This document shows, piece by piece, positions 24,364-34,074 of a stretch of 64,000 bases of DNA. Location: positions 620,001 through 684,000 of the forward strand of contig NZ_JAPWGL010000003.1 in the NCBI RefSeq assembly GCF_027213645.1, written 5' to 3'. The DNA comes from Pedobacter rhodius. Lineage in GTDB: Bacteria; Bacteroidota; Bacteroidia; Sphingobacteriales; Sphingobacteriaceae. The notes beneath the pieces were generated by a model. That model saw nothing but the letters and a program-made list of their open reading frames with translations. It did no database searches and was not told where the DNA came from. A program made the translations under genes and the position numbers. Numbering within the stretch: position 1 is the stretch's first letter; each line of letters starts with the position of its first letter.

Positions 24364-24391
24364 CATCATCCATTTTACATCTTCCATAATT
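24364..24391 (+). repeat. CATnnnn heptad array, four units
   Basis: CAT recurs at 24364, 24371, 24378 and 24385, exactly 7 bp apart. The array lies between the mqnB start and the queD promoter. It resembles the array at 6614-6655. Confidence 0.55.
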
Positions 24392-24395
24392 ATCA

Positions 24396-24424
24396 TTGGC
24401 CTTCGGCAGTAATCATTATATTTG
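24396..24424 (+). promoter_or_regulatory. Candidate promoter of queD
   Basis: TTG (24396-24398) and TATATTTG (24417-24424) are 18 bp apart, a good Bacteroidota promoter. The ATG at 24441 follows 16 bp later, which excludes the longer in-frame start at 24396. Confidence 0.6.
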
Positions 24425-24440
24425 TGGTTTAATTATAATA

Positions 24441-24851
24441 ATGATTTATATAACAAGAAAAGCATCATTTAATGCCGCACATAAGCTGGCCCGAACCGAT
24501 TGGGATGATGATAAAAACAATGAAGTTTATGGTAAATGTGCTAACCCCAACTGGCATGGCCACAATTATTGGCTTTACGTTACTGTAAAAGGAGAAATTA
24601 ACCAGGAAACAGGATTTCTTGTCGACCTTAAGTGGTTAAAAGATGTAATGAATACTTATGTTGTGGATAAAGTCGATCATAAAAATTTAAACCTTGATGT
24701 AGATTTTATGAAAGGTAAACTTGCCTCAACGGAGAACCTTGCTGTAGCCGTTTGGGACCAGTTACTAGCCCCTATTGCAGAGAGCGGCGCTGTTTTACAT
24801 TGCGTTAAAATTTACGAAACGGAAAATAATTTTGTTGAATATTTTGGTTAA
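24441..24851 (+). CDS. queD: 6-carboxytetrahydropterin synthase / 6-pyruvoyltetrahydropterin synthase family
   Basis: The protein has 136 residues from the ATG at 24441. Zinc ligands are the His in FNAAHKL and the two in HGHNYWL; the catalytic Cys sits in YGKCANPNWHGH. LVDLKWLKDV and STENLAVAVW complete the family pattern. QueD converts dihydroneopterin triphosphate into 6-carboxytetrahydropterin, the first step towards queuosine. The folE gene 6 bp downstream makes that substrate, so the two form one operon. A pyruvoyl-tetrahydropterin role cannot be excluded. Confidence 0.9.
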   Translation: MIYITRKASFNAAHKLARTDWDDDKNNEVYGKCANPNWHGHNYWLYVTVKGEINQETGFLVDLKWLKDVMNTYVVDKVDHKNLNLDVDFMKGKLASTENLAVAVWDQLLAPIAESGAVLHCVKIYETENNFVEYFG

Positions 24852-24857
24852 GCCTAA

Positions 24858-25490
24858 ATGGAAAAAGACATTTTAAAAGGAGAATCGAGAGACGGCTATG
24901 TAAAAATCGACCGTTATGATGAATCCAAAATTGAAGCTGTCGCTACACATTACAGAGATATCTTAAGCCAGTTAGGTGAAAACCCGGAACGCGAAGGCTT
25001 ATTAAAAACACCTGAACGTGTGGCCAAGGCATTACAGTATCTTACACATGGATATGATTTAAGACCTGATGAAATATTAAAATCGGCTATGTTCGAAGAA
25101 GATTACAGCCAGATGGTTGTGGTTAAAGATATTGAGGTTTATTCCATGTGTGAACATCACATGTTGCCGTTTTTTGGCAAGGCACACATTGCCTATATTC
25201 CAAACGGACATATTGTCGGCTTAAGTAAAATCCCCCGCATTGTAGATGCCTTCGCCCGTCGCTTACAGGTTCAGGAGCGTTTAACAAACGAAATCAGGGA
25301 TTGTATACAAAATACTTTAAGCCCCATGGGTGTCGCGGTGGTAATGGAATGCAAACACTTGTGTATGGCCATGCGTGGTGTGCAAAAGCAAAATTCAGTA
25401 ACTACCACATCTGCATTTACAGGAACCTTTTTAAGCAATGATAAAACCAGGGCCGAATTTTTAAGGTTAATTACAGCGAGTTTAGATTAA
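24858..25490 (+). CDS. folE: GTP cyclohydrolase I
   Basis: The 210-residue enzyme has all the marks of type I GTP cyclohydrolase: [18 protein letters not shown], the zinc site [28 protein letters not shown] and the second zinc ligand in [12 protein letters not shown]. It turns GTP into dihydroneopterin triphosphate for folate and for the QueD product. It starts 6 bp after queD. A CCCCTAAAGGGG repeat pair fills the space between it and fabD. Confidence 0.95.
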   Translation: MEKDILKGESRDGYVKIDRYDESKIEAVATHYRDILSQLGENPEREGLLKTPERVAKALQYLTHGYDLRPDEILKSAMFEEDYSQMVVVKDIEVYSMCEHHMLPFFGKAHIAYIPNGHIVGLSKIPRIVDAFARRLQVQERLTNEIRDCIQNTLSPMGVAVVMECKHLCMAMRGVQKQNSVTTTSAFTGTFLSNDKTRAEFLRLITASLD

Positions 25491-25497
25491 CCCCCAA

Positions 25498-25562
25498 CCC
25501 CTAAAGGGGAGCACGGGTGTCAGTATTAATAAATTAATTAAATATTATTTCCCCTTTAGGGG
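25498..25562. repeat. CCCCTAAAGGGG / CCCCTTTAGGGG inverted repeat pair
   Basis: CCCCTAAAGGGG (25498-25509) and its reverse complement (25551-25562) flank an AT-rich 41-bp middle. The pair fills the folE-fabD gap, and GGGG sits just before the fabD ATG. It looks like a small dispersed palindromic element. Confidence 0.7.
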
Positions 25563-25572
25563 ATTAAGGGGC

Positions 25573-26454
25573 ATGAAAGCATACATTTTTCCCGGTCAGG
25601 GCGCACAATTTGTAGGAATGGGTAAAGATCTTTACGAAAACCCAAAAGCTGCAGAATTATTTGAAAAGGCTAATGAAATCATCGGTTTCAGAATCAGCGA
25701 CATTATGTTCAGCGGAACGGATGAGGAGCTCAAGCAAACCAATGTAACACAGCCTGCAATCTTTTTGCATTCAGTTATTTTGGCCAAAGTTTTAGGAGAT
25801 GAATTTAAGCCGGATATGGTTGCCGGTCACTCGTTAGGCGAGTTTTCTGCCTTAGTTGCAGCCAAGGCCTTAAGTTTTGAAGATGGCCTTAAATTGGTAA
25901 TAGCACGGGCAAACGCCATGCAAAAAGCATGTGAGGCAGAACCATCAACTATGGCAGCAATTTTAGGTCTGGCCGATGCTGTTGTAGAAAAAATCTGTGC
26001 TGAAATAGATGCCGTTGTGGTACCTGCAAATTATAATTGCCCCGGGCAATTGGTTATTTCGGGTAGTATCGAAGGAATTGATCTGGCATGCGCAAAACTA
26101 ACAGAAGCCGGCGCCAAAAGAGCTTTGAAATTAAATGTAGGCGGCGCATTCCATTCGCCTTTAATGGAACCTGCTAAAATCGAATTACAGGCCGCGATAG
26201 AAGCTACAGCCGTTTCAGCACCTATTTGCCCGGTTTATCAAAATGTCGACGCCAAGCCATATACAGATCCGATCCAAATTAAAGAAAATCTAATAAAACA
26301 ATTAACCGGCGCTGTACGTTGGACACAAACAGTGGAGAACATGCTTGCAGATGGAGCAACCGAATTTACAGAGGTTGGTCCTGGTAACGTTTTGCAGGGC
26401 TTGGTAAAAAAAGTAAGTCGTGAGGTTAGCACAAACAGTGCTACTATTGCATAA
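25573..26454 (+). CDS. fabD: Malonyl-CoA:ACP transacylase
   Basis: The 293-residue protein starts MKAYIFPGQGAQFVGMGKDL and has the nucleophile motif GHSLGEFSALVAA, the conserved QKACEAEPSTMAA segment, the active-site His in GAFHSPLMEPAK, and GPGNVLQGLVKK near the end. It moves malonyl groups from CoA to acyl carrier protein for fatty acid synthesis. No other fab gene is adjacent. A strong terminator follows. Confidence 0.95.
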   Translation: MKAYIFPGQGAQFVGMGKDLYENPKAAELFEKANEIIGFRISDIMFSGTDEELKQTNVTQPAIFLHSVILAKVLGDEFKPDMVAGHSLGEFSALVAAKALSFEDGLKLVIARANAMQKACEAEPSTMAAILGLADAVVEKICAEIDAVVVPANYNCPGQLVISGSIEGIDLACAKLTEAGAKRALKLNVGGAFHSPLMEPAKIELQAAIEATAVSAPICPVYQNVDAKPYTDPIQIKENLIKQLTGAVRWTQTVENMLADGATEFTEVGPGNVLQGLVKKVSREVSTNSATIA

Positions 26455-26479
26455 TATAATGAAATTGAATAATTAATTC

Positions 26480-26516
26480 AACGCCATAAACAGCTATGTT
26501 TATGGCGTTGTTTTTT
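26480..26516 (+). terminator. Intrinsic terminator after fabD
   Basis: Arms at 26480-26492 and 26497-26509 (AACGCCATAAACA and its complement) pair perfectly over 13 bp around GCTA, followed by GTTTTTT. Confidence 0.88.
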
Positions 26517-26544
26517 ACAATAATTAATATCTTTATCAAAATCG

Positions 26545-29500
26545 ATGAAATTGAGCTTTGGTGTTAAAATAAGATTTCTATTGCTTGTTTTGGGCTGCTG
26601 CCTCATTGCAACTTCTATTTCATTGAGTCGGTTTACAACAAAAGAAAAGCTTCTGGAACGGGAGGCTAAAAAAGTTCAGCAAAACCTGCTTATTAAGGAA
26701 GAAATTGTCGATAATTTTCTTTCCAATAAAAAAGAAATTGCAAAGGCAAAGCGATTTCATCTTGACGCCAGAAATGCTTTAAATTTTTTAACACTTTACC
26801 GTACAAATGGTATTAATCTTCAAACCTTTCAAAATAACCAGCTTAAATACTGGAGTACAATAAGGATTTCAGATATAAACCCTCAAACAATTAAGGAAGG
26901 TAAATCTGTTCTGTACTTATCAAACGGCTATTACGAAGTCATTAAGAAAACAGATAAAGACTTTGTATTGATATTTCTGATACCCATCCAATCGAAATAT
27001 AGTGTTCCCGAAAACAGGTATTTCAGGAATGATATGGACCCGCTGTTATCTGATTCGAAGATTATAACCCTTTCGGAATATAACGATAAGGATGTTTACT
27101 CCATCAGGAGTAAAGACAAAACATTTTTATTCGAATTGAAGATAAAACCAGGCTATGCGGATGATTATTATTCCGATACCCAACTCTGGCTTTTTGTAGC
27201 AGGTATTTTATGCATCTGCATGTTCTTTAATTCGCTTTGTTCGCTTATCGCAAGGCGCGGCTACCTGGTTTCCGGCAGTTTGTTGTTTTTGGCTTTTTTT
27301 GTAATCGGCCGGTTAACTGATATTAACTTCGGTTGGTTTAATCATCATTTTCCGCTGGAGCTATTCGATCCGAAAATTTATGCTGCTAACGACCTCATGC
27401 CTTCGCTGGGCGATTTTCTTATGGATATATTGGCAGCGACATGGTGGCTTTTATTCGTTTACAATCATAAAGAACAATATCAATTTGCAGATTGGATAAA
27501 ACGCAACAGGCTTTTAGGTTTACTTATTCACGGCCTTTTACTCATCAACATTACACTGATTGCCTTTTTTATTGACGATTTATTTTTCGGACTAATCAAT
27601 AATTCAAAAATCAATTTCGATATTATTAACATCCTTAAACTCAGCGGGAATAGTTGGGTAAGTATCGTGATTTTATGTTTGGCCTGGTTTCAAATTTATC
27701 TGGTTACCGTAATATCCGTTGAAATAAGTAAACAATTAAATGTAACCAACAAAGAAAGAATAATATTATTCCTGGTCGGATTTGCAGGTGTTTTTACTTA
27801 TAAACTGCTAACCGATTTTACTGCTTTTTTTATTGTTTATGCGCTGGTCCTTTTCATTGTCGGCAGAATATCGTATGTAAAAGGAAAACATTTCTCTATT
27901 GGCTTGCTCGCTATTCTGTTTTTTTGTCTGGCATTTAATACTTCGATAAAATACATTAAATATAAAGATATTAAAGAACGAAGTGAGCGTGAACTGCTTG
28001 CCAGAAAAGTACAATCTTCAGAAGATCCGAATGCAATTATTGCCCTCAGCAAATTGGAGCGGCAATTGCTCGAAGATGAATTTTTAGTCAGGTATTTTAC
28101 AAATAACAAAATAACAAACTTTGCCGTACTTAAAAATCATGTAAAAGGGTATTTAGACGGTTATTTGACTCGTTATGATTATAATATTTATGATTACAAC
28201 AAGTTTGGAGCGGCAATAAACAGCGCTGAAGCCCAGCCAATACAGAAATATAAGCGTTTGGTCGAATCCGGATCAGTTAAGACAGAAGCGTCTAACTTTT
28301 TCTATCAGGTTAACAATACATTTGGCTATCAAGATTATTTCGGGATTATTCCTATTGTAAAAAAGAATAGCTTACTGGGTACATTGATCATAGAATTGCA
28401 CTCTAAGCCTTATAATTACAACAATCGTTTACCCGATTTGCTGGCGGATCAGAAATATAGTAAAGATGAAGAATTTAAAAATTATTCTATTGCGCTGTAT
28501 AGCAATAACAAATTGCTTAACCAATCCGGCACATATACTTATCCTTTAAATGGAAGTATTTATAAAGGAAAGCCGGATGATTTTGTAATTGCCAATGATG
28601 ACGTATTACATTACAGCCATTTGATATTTAAACCCAGTAACAGTAAAATGGTTGTAATCAGCAAAGAGAAGGCTGGTTATGTGGAGCGGCTTGCTGCACT
28701 TTCGTTTTTCTTCCTGGTTTTCATAATATTTTGTATAATTCTGTATGGTCTGGTTTGGCTTATTAAGAATCTTGATGATGACAGGGTGGGTTGGTTCAGC
28801 ATCAACCGTTCATTAATGATTAATGCAAATAAAATCCTGTATAAAACGCGTATACAGGTTACAATTGTTTTAACCGTAGTAGCGACACTGCTTGTCGTTG
28901 GCTGGACAACCTATGGCTATATGAATGTTGAATATCGTGGTCAGCAAGATGTTTTGATAAAGGATAAGATCAGGAAAGTTCAGCAAAATTTTGAAAAACA
29001 AGTTTTTAATGAAGGTAACATAAGCACAGATGAAAATGCAATTGCCGATTTTAATAATTTTGCTGACCTTAATAGTGCCGACTTAACCCTTTATGATACC
29101 TTGGGAAATGTGATGATGACCACCTATCCGAAATTATATAATTTTAAGATAATCGGGCGCAAAATGGGAACAAAAGCTTACCAGAACCTGCGGGGATTTC
29201 AACGATCAGAATTTATTAATCAGGAGGAGAAAATAGGCAATTTGACTTATGCCGCAGCTTATGCACCTATAAGAAACGCACAGAATAAAACGATAGCATA
29301 CATTGGCCTGCCTAATTATTCCAATGAAGATGAATACAAAGACAAGATAGCTTTGTTTGTAAGCAACCTGATAAATCTTTACGCCCTGGTCTTTGTAGCA
29401 ATAGGCGTATTGGCTGTGTTTTTAGCCAACCAGATTACAAACCCTTTAACATTTTTACAGGAAAGCTTTAGCCGTACGAAAATGGGGCAGAAGAATGAGC

Positions 29501-30273
29501 CGATTGTTTGGCGCAGGCACGATGAAATCGGTTCACTGATTAAAGAATATAATAGTATGATCGCTGCATTAGAGGATAGTGCTGTAAAACTTGCACGTTC
29601 CGAGCGGGAAAGTGCCTGGCGGGAAATGGCAAAACAGGTTGCGCATGAAATTAAAAATCCTTTAACACCCCTTAAACTTGGTGTGCAATTACTGGAAAAA
29701 TCCTGGAGAGAAAAAGATCCTAACTTTGAGTTAAAGTTCAACAAATTCAGTAAATCCTTTATAGAGCAAATTGAAAGCCTTTCGAAAATAGCATCCGAAT
29801 TTTCGAATTTTGCAAGAATGCCCGATACTAAATTAGAGCAAACAGCTGTGCTTTCGGTTATTGAACAAGCCAGGGAGGTATTTAAAAGTGCCGAAAATGT
29901 TGATATCAATGTGGTAAATAAATCGGATATTAATATTTACATTCAGGCAGATAAAGACCAGTTACTTCGTTCCTTTAATAATCTTTTTAAGAATGCCATT
30001 GAAGCAAATGATGATGATGGCGCCTGTTCAATAAACATTTTGGTTTATAATGATAACAGAAATGCCTATATCGAAATCAAGGATAATGGTAAAGGGATTC
30101 CGGTAAGCCTGCATGATAAGATATTTGTGCCGAACTTTACGACAAAGACTTCAGGTACGGGTTTGGGGTTAGCGTTTGTAAAACAGGCTATTGAAAACGC
30201 AGGGGGGAATATTAGTTTTACGTCGGTTATAGGTAAAGGAACAACATTTTATTTAAACTTTCCTTTGGTTTAA
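26545..30273 (+). CDS. Very large NtrY-like sensor histidine kinase
   Basis: At 1242 residues this is about twice the usual kinase length. It has an N-terminal membrane helix (about 9-27), an extracytoplasmic sensor region, a cluster of about eight helices (about 210-470), a second sensor region (about 475-715), two more helices (about 720-795), a third extracytoplasmic part, and another helix (about 935-970) with a HAMP linker. HisKA has AKQVAHEIKNPLTPLK (His1034), and the ATPase domain has NLFKNAIEAN, DNGKGIP and GTGLGLAFVK. The HEIKNPL variant is typical of the NtrY/NtrB group. No response regulator is adjacent. Its stop faces the next gene's stop 2 bp away. Confidence 0.85.
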   Translation: MKLSFGVKIRFLLLVLGCCLIATSISLSRFTTKEKLLEREAKKVQQNLLIKEEIVDNFLSNKKEIAKAKRFHLDARNALNFLTLYRTNGINLQTFQNNQLKYWSTIRISDINPQTIKEGKSVLYLSNGYYEVIKKTDKDFVLIFLIPIQSKYSVPENRYFRNDMDPLLSDSKIITLSEYNDKDVYSIRSKDKTFLFELKIKPGYADDYYSDTQLWLFVAGILCICMFFNSLCSLIARRGYLVSGSLLFLAFFVIGRLTDINFGWFNHHFPLELFDPKIYAANDLMPSLGDFLMDILAATWWLLFVYNHKEQYQFADWIKRNRLLGLLIHGLLLINITLIAFFIDDLFFGLINNSKINFDIINILKLSGNSWVSIVILCLAWFQIYLVTVISVEISKQLNVTNKERIILFLVGFAGVFTYKLLTDFTAFFIVYALVLFIVGRISYVKGKHFSIGLLAILFFCLAFNTSIKYIKYKDIKERSERELLARKVQSSEDPNAIIALSKLERQLLEDEFLVRYFTNNKITNFAVLKNHVKGYLDGYLTRYDYNIYDYNKFGAAINSAEAQPIQKYKRLVESGSVKTEASNFFYQVNNTFGYQDYFGIIPIVKKNSLLGTLIIELHSKPYNYNNRLPDLLADQKYSKDEEFKNYSIALYSNNKLLNQSGTYTYPLNGSIYKGKPDDFVIANDDVLHYSHLIFKPSNSKMVVISKEKAGYVERLAALSFFFLVFIIFCIILYGLVWLIKNLDDDRVGWFSINRSLMINANKILYKTRIQVTIVLTVVATLLVVGWTTYGYMNVEYRGQQDVLIKDKIRKVQQNFEKQVFNEGNISTDENAIADFNNFADLNSADLTLYDTLGNVMMTTYPKLYNFKIIGRKMGTKAYQNLRGFQRSEFINQEEKIGNLTYAAAYAPIRNAQNKTIAYIGLPNYSNEDEYKDKIALFVSNLINLYALVFVAIGVLAVFLANQITNPLTFLQESFSRTKMGQKNEPIVWRRHDEIGSLIKEYNSMIAALEDSAVKLARSERESAWREMAKQVAHEIKNPLTPLKLGVQLLEKSWREKDPNFELKFNKFSKSFIEQIESLSKIASEFSNFARMPDTKLEQTAVLSVIEQAREVFKSAENVDINVVNKSDINIYIQADKDQLLRSFNNLFKNAIEANDDDGACSINILVYNDNRNAYIEIKDNGKGIPVSLHDKIFVPNFTTKTSGTGLGLAFVKQAIENAGGNISFTSVIGKGTTFYLNFPLV

Positions 30274-30275
30274 AA

Positions 30276-31178
30276 TTATTTTAATTCTAATTGTGCTTTA
30301 CCCATTGTAGCGCCATCGGTGTATAAAATTACCGTGTAAATACCTTTAATATAAGGTTTAGGGTTTGTCCAATCGATTGTATATGTGCTGTTATCGTTAT
30401 TATAATCTATAAAAATGGAATGTGTATATTGCATTTCCTGCCCTTCGGCTTCAAAACGGTTATTTTCATTTGCAAGCAAGTTTCCTGCAGGGTCGAAAAC
30501 TCTTATAAAAATATTATGATGGCCTTTTTCTGCCAGTTCATTTGGTATTATACTAAAACGAATGCTCAGTTTTTCGGCGGCAGAAGATTTACTAACTTCT
30601 ATTTTCCTGCCTGTTGATTTTGTCCGGTAAGCAACAATATCGGCTTTTTGCATCTTTAAAATGGCGGCTGTTTTAACCTTGGCATTCAGGTTGTAATTTT
30701 CATTAGCCAAGTTATTTGCCCTGTCATTCGCAGTTCTGACAGAATTTTCCAAACTATCTTTTGCAGATTTTAAAAAAATATTTTCTTTTTGAAGTGCTGA
30801 AATTTGTTTGTTGTAGTTATTTACAAATGTTTGAAGTTCGGCTACCTTTCTTCTGGCATCTTCTAAATCGGCTTGTGTGATTTTGTTGTTTTCGAGCGAA
30901 CGCTTTAGTAATTCAATTTCTTTTCTCGCCAGCTTCTGTTCTTCTATCAATTTTTCATTAAGATCCAGGTTCAGCGCATTAACCTTATCCAGTTCAACTT
31001 CAATTTTTTCGACTTCTAACCTGAGCTTATCTTTTTCAGTGCTTACCGTTACCAGACGTTCTCCCTGCTGCCGATCTTTAAAAAATAAATATCCGTTTGT
31101 ACCAATTAAAGCTGCTATTACAATTATGAGGAAGTAAATTTTATTTCTATCGCCTTTATTAACGTTTTGTGGTTCCAT
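30276..31178 (-). CDS. Single-span membrane protein with long coiled coil
   Basis: The 300-residue protein is not a family I can name. A short cytoplasmic N-terminus leads to one membrane helix (KIYFLIIVIAALIGTNGYLF, about 13-32). A long coiled coil rich in Leu, Glu and Lys follows (about 40-170). The C-terminal 120 residues form a beta-rich domain with IIPNELAEKGHHNIFIRVFD and YIKGIYTVILYTDG. It probably projects into the periplasm. It converges on the large kinase gene with a 2-bp gap. A structural or cell-envelope scaffolding role is only a guess. Confidence 0.8.
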   Translation of the reverse strand: MEPQNVNKGDRNKIYFLIIVIAALIGTNGYLFFKDRQQGERLVTVSTEKDKLRLEVEKIEVELDKVNALNLDLNEKLIEEQKLARKEIELLKRSLENNKITQADLEDARRKVAELQTFVNNYNKQISALQKENIFLKSAKDSLENSVRTANDRANNLANENYNLNAKVKTAAILKMQKADIVAYRTKSTGRKIEVSKSSAAEKLSIRFSIIPNELAEKGHHNIFIRVFDPAGNLLANENNRFEAEGQEMQYTHSIFIDYNNDNSTYTIDWTNPKPYIKGIYTVILYTDGATMGKAQLELK

Positions 31179-31385
31179 TTTTAATAATACTCTTTCGTTT
31201 CAGTTAATATAATGATGTTTTCATAGGTAATGGTAACACATTTTAAGGTAGAGTAGAAAGCGTAAATTAAAATTTTTAAATAAAATATATAAGTTTTTTA
31301 AAAAAAATCGTTTACTTGCTAAGGTTCAAATTGTATTATATTTTGAACAAATACACACAAAGAGTAAAAAAAATACACAGAAATA

Positions 31386-32930
31386 ATGCTTAAAAACTTC
31401 CTATACGCAATTTTATCTTTAACTGTACTACCTTATATATTAAATGCCCAACCAACATCAAAAATTGCACCAAAAAGAGAGTTTAGAGGGGTTTGGATAG
31501 CAACTGTAACCAATATCGACTGGCCATCGAGGCCAGGACTTACAGCTGATCAGCAAAAACAGGAACTTATCGGAATTTTAGAAAGGCACAAATCACAAGG
31601 CATTAATGCAATATTATTACAGGTACGTCCTGCAGCTGATGCTTTTTATGCAAAAGGGCGTGAACCATGGAGCCAATGGCTTACGGGCAAACAGGGATTG
31701 GCGCCGGCACCCGGTTATGATCCTTTGGAGTTTGCTATCCGGGAAGCGCATTCCAGGGGGATGGAATTGCATGCCTGGTTTAACCCATACCGTGCCAGTA
31801 TGAATATGATAACGGCTCTAAGCGCCAATCATGCTACAAAAATGCATCCTGAATGGTTTTTTAATTATGGAGGGAAGAAACAGTTCGACCCGGGTATTCC
31901 TGAAGTCAGAGAATACATCACTCAGGTGATTTTAGATGTAGTAAAAAACTACGATGTTGATGGTATTCATTTCGATGATTATTTTTACCCTTACCCACTT
32001 GCCGGTCAAAGAATAGATGATGGCAATACTTTTTATAAATACCCTAATAATTTTTCCGATATAAAAGACTGGCGAAGAAATAATGTCGACTTATTAATTA
32101 AAATGGTTGATGATAGCGTACATCACTATAAAAAATATGTGAAGTTCGGTATTAGTCCATTCGGTATCTGGCGAAATAAATATGAAGATCCTGAAGGTTC
32201 TGAAAGTAAAGGGCTTTCCAATTTTGCAGAACTTTATGCTGACAGCCGTAAATGGGTAAAAGAGGGTTGGGTAGATTACATTAACCCGCAGATATATTTC
32301 AGTTTTAGTAAAAAGGTGGCGCCATATGGTGTATTACTTGATTGGTGGAGTAATAATGCTTACGGCAGACATGTTTATATCGGTCATGCAGCTTACTTAA
32401 TTAATTCCAGGGCAGAAGCTGCCTGGAGAAATTTTTCTGAAATCCCAAATCAGATACGTGCGCTCAGGGAGAATAACCGTATTCAGGGAAGCGTTTATTT
32501 TTCTTCCAAATCATTAAGTACCGTTGGCCGTTCGCTTGGCGATTCCTTAAAAACGGATTTGTATAAATACCCGGCTTTACCGCCACAAATGCCTTGGCTG
32601 GATGAAACACCTCCAAACGAACCCAAAGCATTGGCAGCCGACGCACTTAAAGACGGCGTACATTTGAGCTGGCAAATGCCTTTAAAGGCAAAGGATGGCG
32701 AAACCGCATCAGGCTTTGTAATTTACAGGTTTGCAGAAGGTGAAAAAATATCTGTACTTGATCCTAAAAATATTCTGAGAATCAGTTTTGAAAACTACCT
32801 CTCTTTTATTGATACAACGGTAGAAAGCGGAAAGCGCTACAGTTATATGGTAACGGCGTTAGACAGGCTGAAAAATGAAAGCGATCCAAGCGGGCCTGTT
32901 GGTGTGGAAGTTCCTTTGGCTAAAGAATAA
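31386..32930 (+). CDS. GHL10/DUF187 (YngK-like) glycosyl hydrolase, secreted
   Basis: The 514-residue protein has a signal peptide (MLKNFLYAILSLTVLPYILNAQ) and a TIM-barrel glycosyl-hydrolase-like domain (about 30-390): REFRGVWIATVTNIDWPSRP, GINAILLQVRPAADAFY, GMELHAWFNPYRA and DGIHFDDYFYPYPL. A fibronectin-III-like domain closes it (about 410-510). GHL10 relatives include peptidoglycan-acting lytic enzymes. The position beside nagX, nagB and anmK fits cell-wall or amino-sugar turnover. The next gene's stop faces it 1 bp away. An inverted repeat (GTTCAAA/TTTGAAC, 31324-31348) lies upstream. Confidence 0.87.
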   Translation: MLKNFLYAILSLTVLPYILNAQPTSKIAPKREFRGVWIATVTNIDWPSRPGLTADQQKQELIGILERHKSQGINAILLQVRPAADAFYAKGREPWSQWLTGKQGLAPAPGYDPLEFAIREAHSRGMELHAWFNPYRASMNMITALSANHATKMHPEWFFNYGGKKQFDPGIPEVREYITQVILDVVKNYDVDGIHFDDYFYPYPLAGQRIDDGNTFYKYPNNFSDIKDWRRNNVDLLIKMVDDSVHHYKKYVKFGISPFGIWRNKYEDPEGSESKGLSNFAELYADSRKWVKEGWVDYINPQIYFSFSKKVAPYGVLLDWWSNNAYGRHVYIGHAAYLINSRAEAAWRNFSEIPNQIRALRENNRIQGSVYFSSKSLSTVGRSLGDSLKTDLYKYPALPPQMPWLDETPPNEPKALAADALKDGVHLSWQMPLKAKDGETASGFVIYRFAEGEKISVLDPKNILRISFENYLSFIDTTVESGKRYSYMVTALDRLKNESDPSGPVGVEVPLAKE

Positions 32931-32931
32931 A

Positions 32932-34074
32932 TTACACTTTGATAATGATGTTCTTTTTGTACATAATATAAAGCAGAACATAGAAGCCAAGCACATAGGT
33001 TATGGCCCAAACCAATGATGCATTAACCGGTGAAAAAAATGGCATATAGCAGGTTTCATACAAACGGACCAGGATGCCTGTTTTTGTGCCATCGGGTTTA
33101 GTTACCTGGATTAAGTTAAGCACCCTGGGCATTAAACCTGCAAGAAAAAAAACGGTTATTGCATTTACGCCATACACGACAAAAGGCGTAGTAAATTTTT
33201 TATAACCCTGAACATCAATAATCCAGTAACATAATGCTAAAGCGACTGATGCCAAACCACCTGCGTATAAAACATAAGAGCTCGTCCAGAGTGATTTATT
33301 AATCGGAAATTGTAAATCCCAAAGTAAACCCAAAACAATTGCAGCAATGCCGGTACTAAATAACCATGCAACTTTTGTTGGGTTATCTACATCTTTTCTG
33401 CGCATCCAGATACCTACCAATATACCGAATAAACAGGTGCCGATAGCAGGCAAAGTACTTAAAACACCTTCCGGATCCCAGGTTTTTGATGAAGCCCAGG
33501 TGTGTGCTTCTGTTAAAACACCTCTGTCTATCCAGGCGGCAAGATTAGTTTCTTTTTCCATATTAGGATAACCAACGCCCGGGACAGGAACAAATGTCAT
33601 CAATGCCCAGTAAACAGCAAGAATTACAATTAATGTTTTGAAAATTGTTTTCTGTGAGGCTTTTAAGAAAATAATGCTGCTGATAATGAATACAATTCCA
33701 ATGCGTTGAAGCACGCCCAATAACCTTACGGTTTGTAGTGCGTGAGCAGGATCATTAAGCAACTTTCCGAATATAGCCAGGAAAAAACCAAGAAAATACA
33801 GAATCAATCCCCGTTTAATGGCTTTTATAATTGTCTTTTTGTGTGTTGACGGATTTGTCTTGCTGCTGCTCATTGCAAAAGCAATTGATACGCCTACAAT
33901 CCATAAAAAGAAGGGAAAAACCAAATCTGTAGGCGTACAGCCATTCCATTCTGCATGTTCCAAAGGCGCATAAATATGGCCCCAGCTGCCCGGATTGTTT
34001 ACTAAAATCATGGCGGCTACCGTTAATCCTCTTAAAAAATCGAGAGAGAGCAAACGCTGTTTTGGCTGAGTCAT
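32932..34074 (-). CDS. NagX-like heparan-alpha-glucosaminide acyltransferase-family membrane protein
   Basis: The 380-residue membrane protein has about ten helices and opens with RLLSLDFLRGLTVAAMILVN, the DUF5009/DUF1624 (HGSNAT-like) start. TPTDLVFPFFLWIVGVSIAF and GVLQRIGIVFIISSI follow. The eukaryotic relative acetylates glucosamine across a membrane; bacterial members next to nag genes are called NagX and are linked to N-acetylglucosamine use. Its location between the GHL10 gene and nagB fits. Substrate transport versus acyl transfer is not settled. Confidence 0.85.
   Translation of the reverse strand: MTQPKQRLLSLDFLRGLTVAAMILVNNPGSWGHIYAPLEHAEWNGCTPTDLVFPFFLWIVGVSIAFAMSSSKTNPSTHKKTIIKAIKRGLILYFLGFFLAIFGKLLNDPAHALQTVRLLGVLQRIGIVFIISSIIFLKASQKTIFKTLIVILAVYWALMTFVPVPGVGYPNMEKETNLAAWIDRGVLTEAHTWASSKTWDPEGVLSTLPAIGTCLFGILVGIWMRRKDVDNPTKVAWLFSTGIAAIVLGLLWDLQFPINKSLWTSSYVLYAGGLASVALALCYWIIDVQGYKKFTTPFVVYGVNAITVFFLAGLMPRVLNLIQVTKPDGTKTGILVRLYETCYMPFFSPVNASLVWAITYVLGFYVLLYIMYKKNIIIKV

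Noticed and set aside
31324..31348. GTTCAAA/TTTGAAC inverted repeat upstream of the GHL10 gene as an operator
   Set aside because: Seven-base AT-rich arms 11 bp apart in very AT-rich DNA are weak evidence; no second copy was seen.
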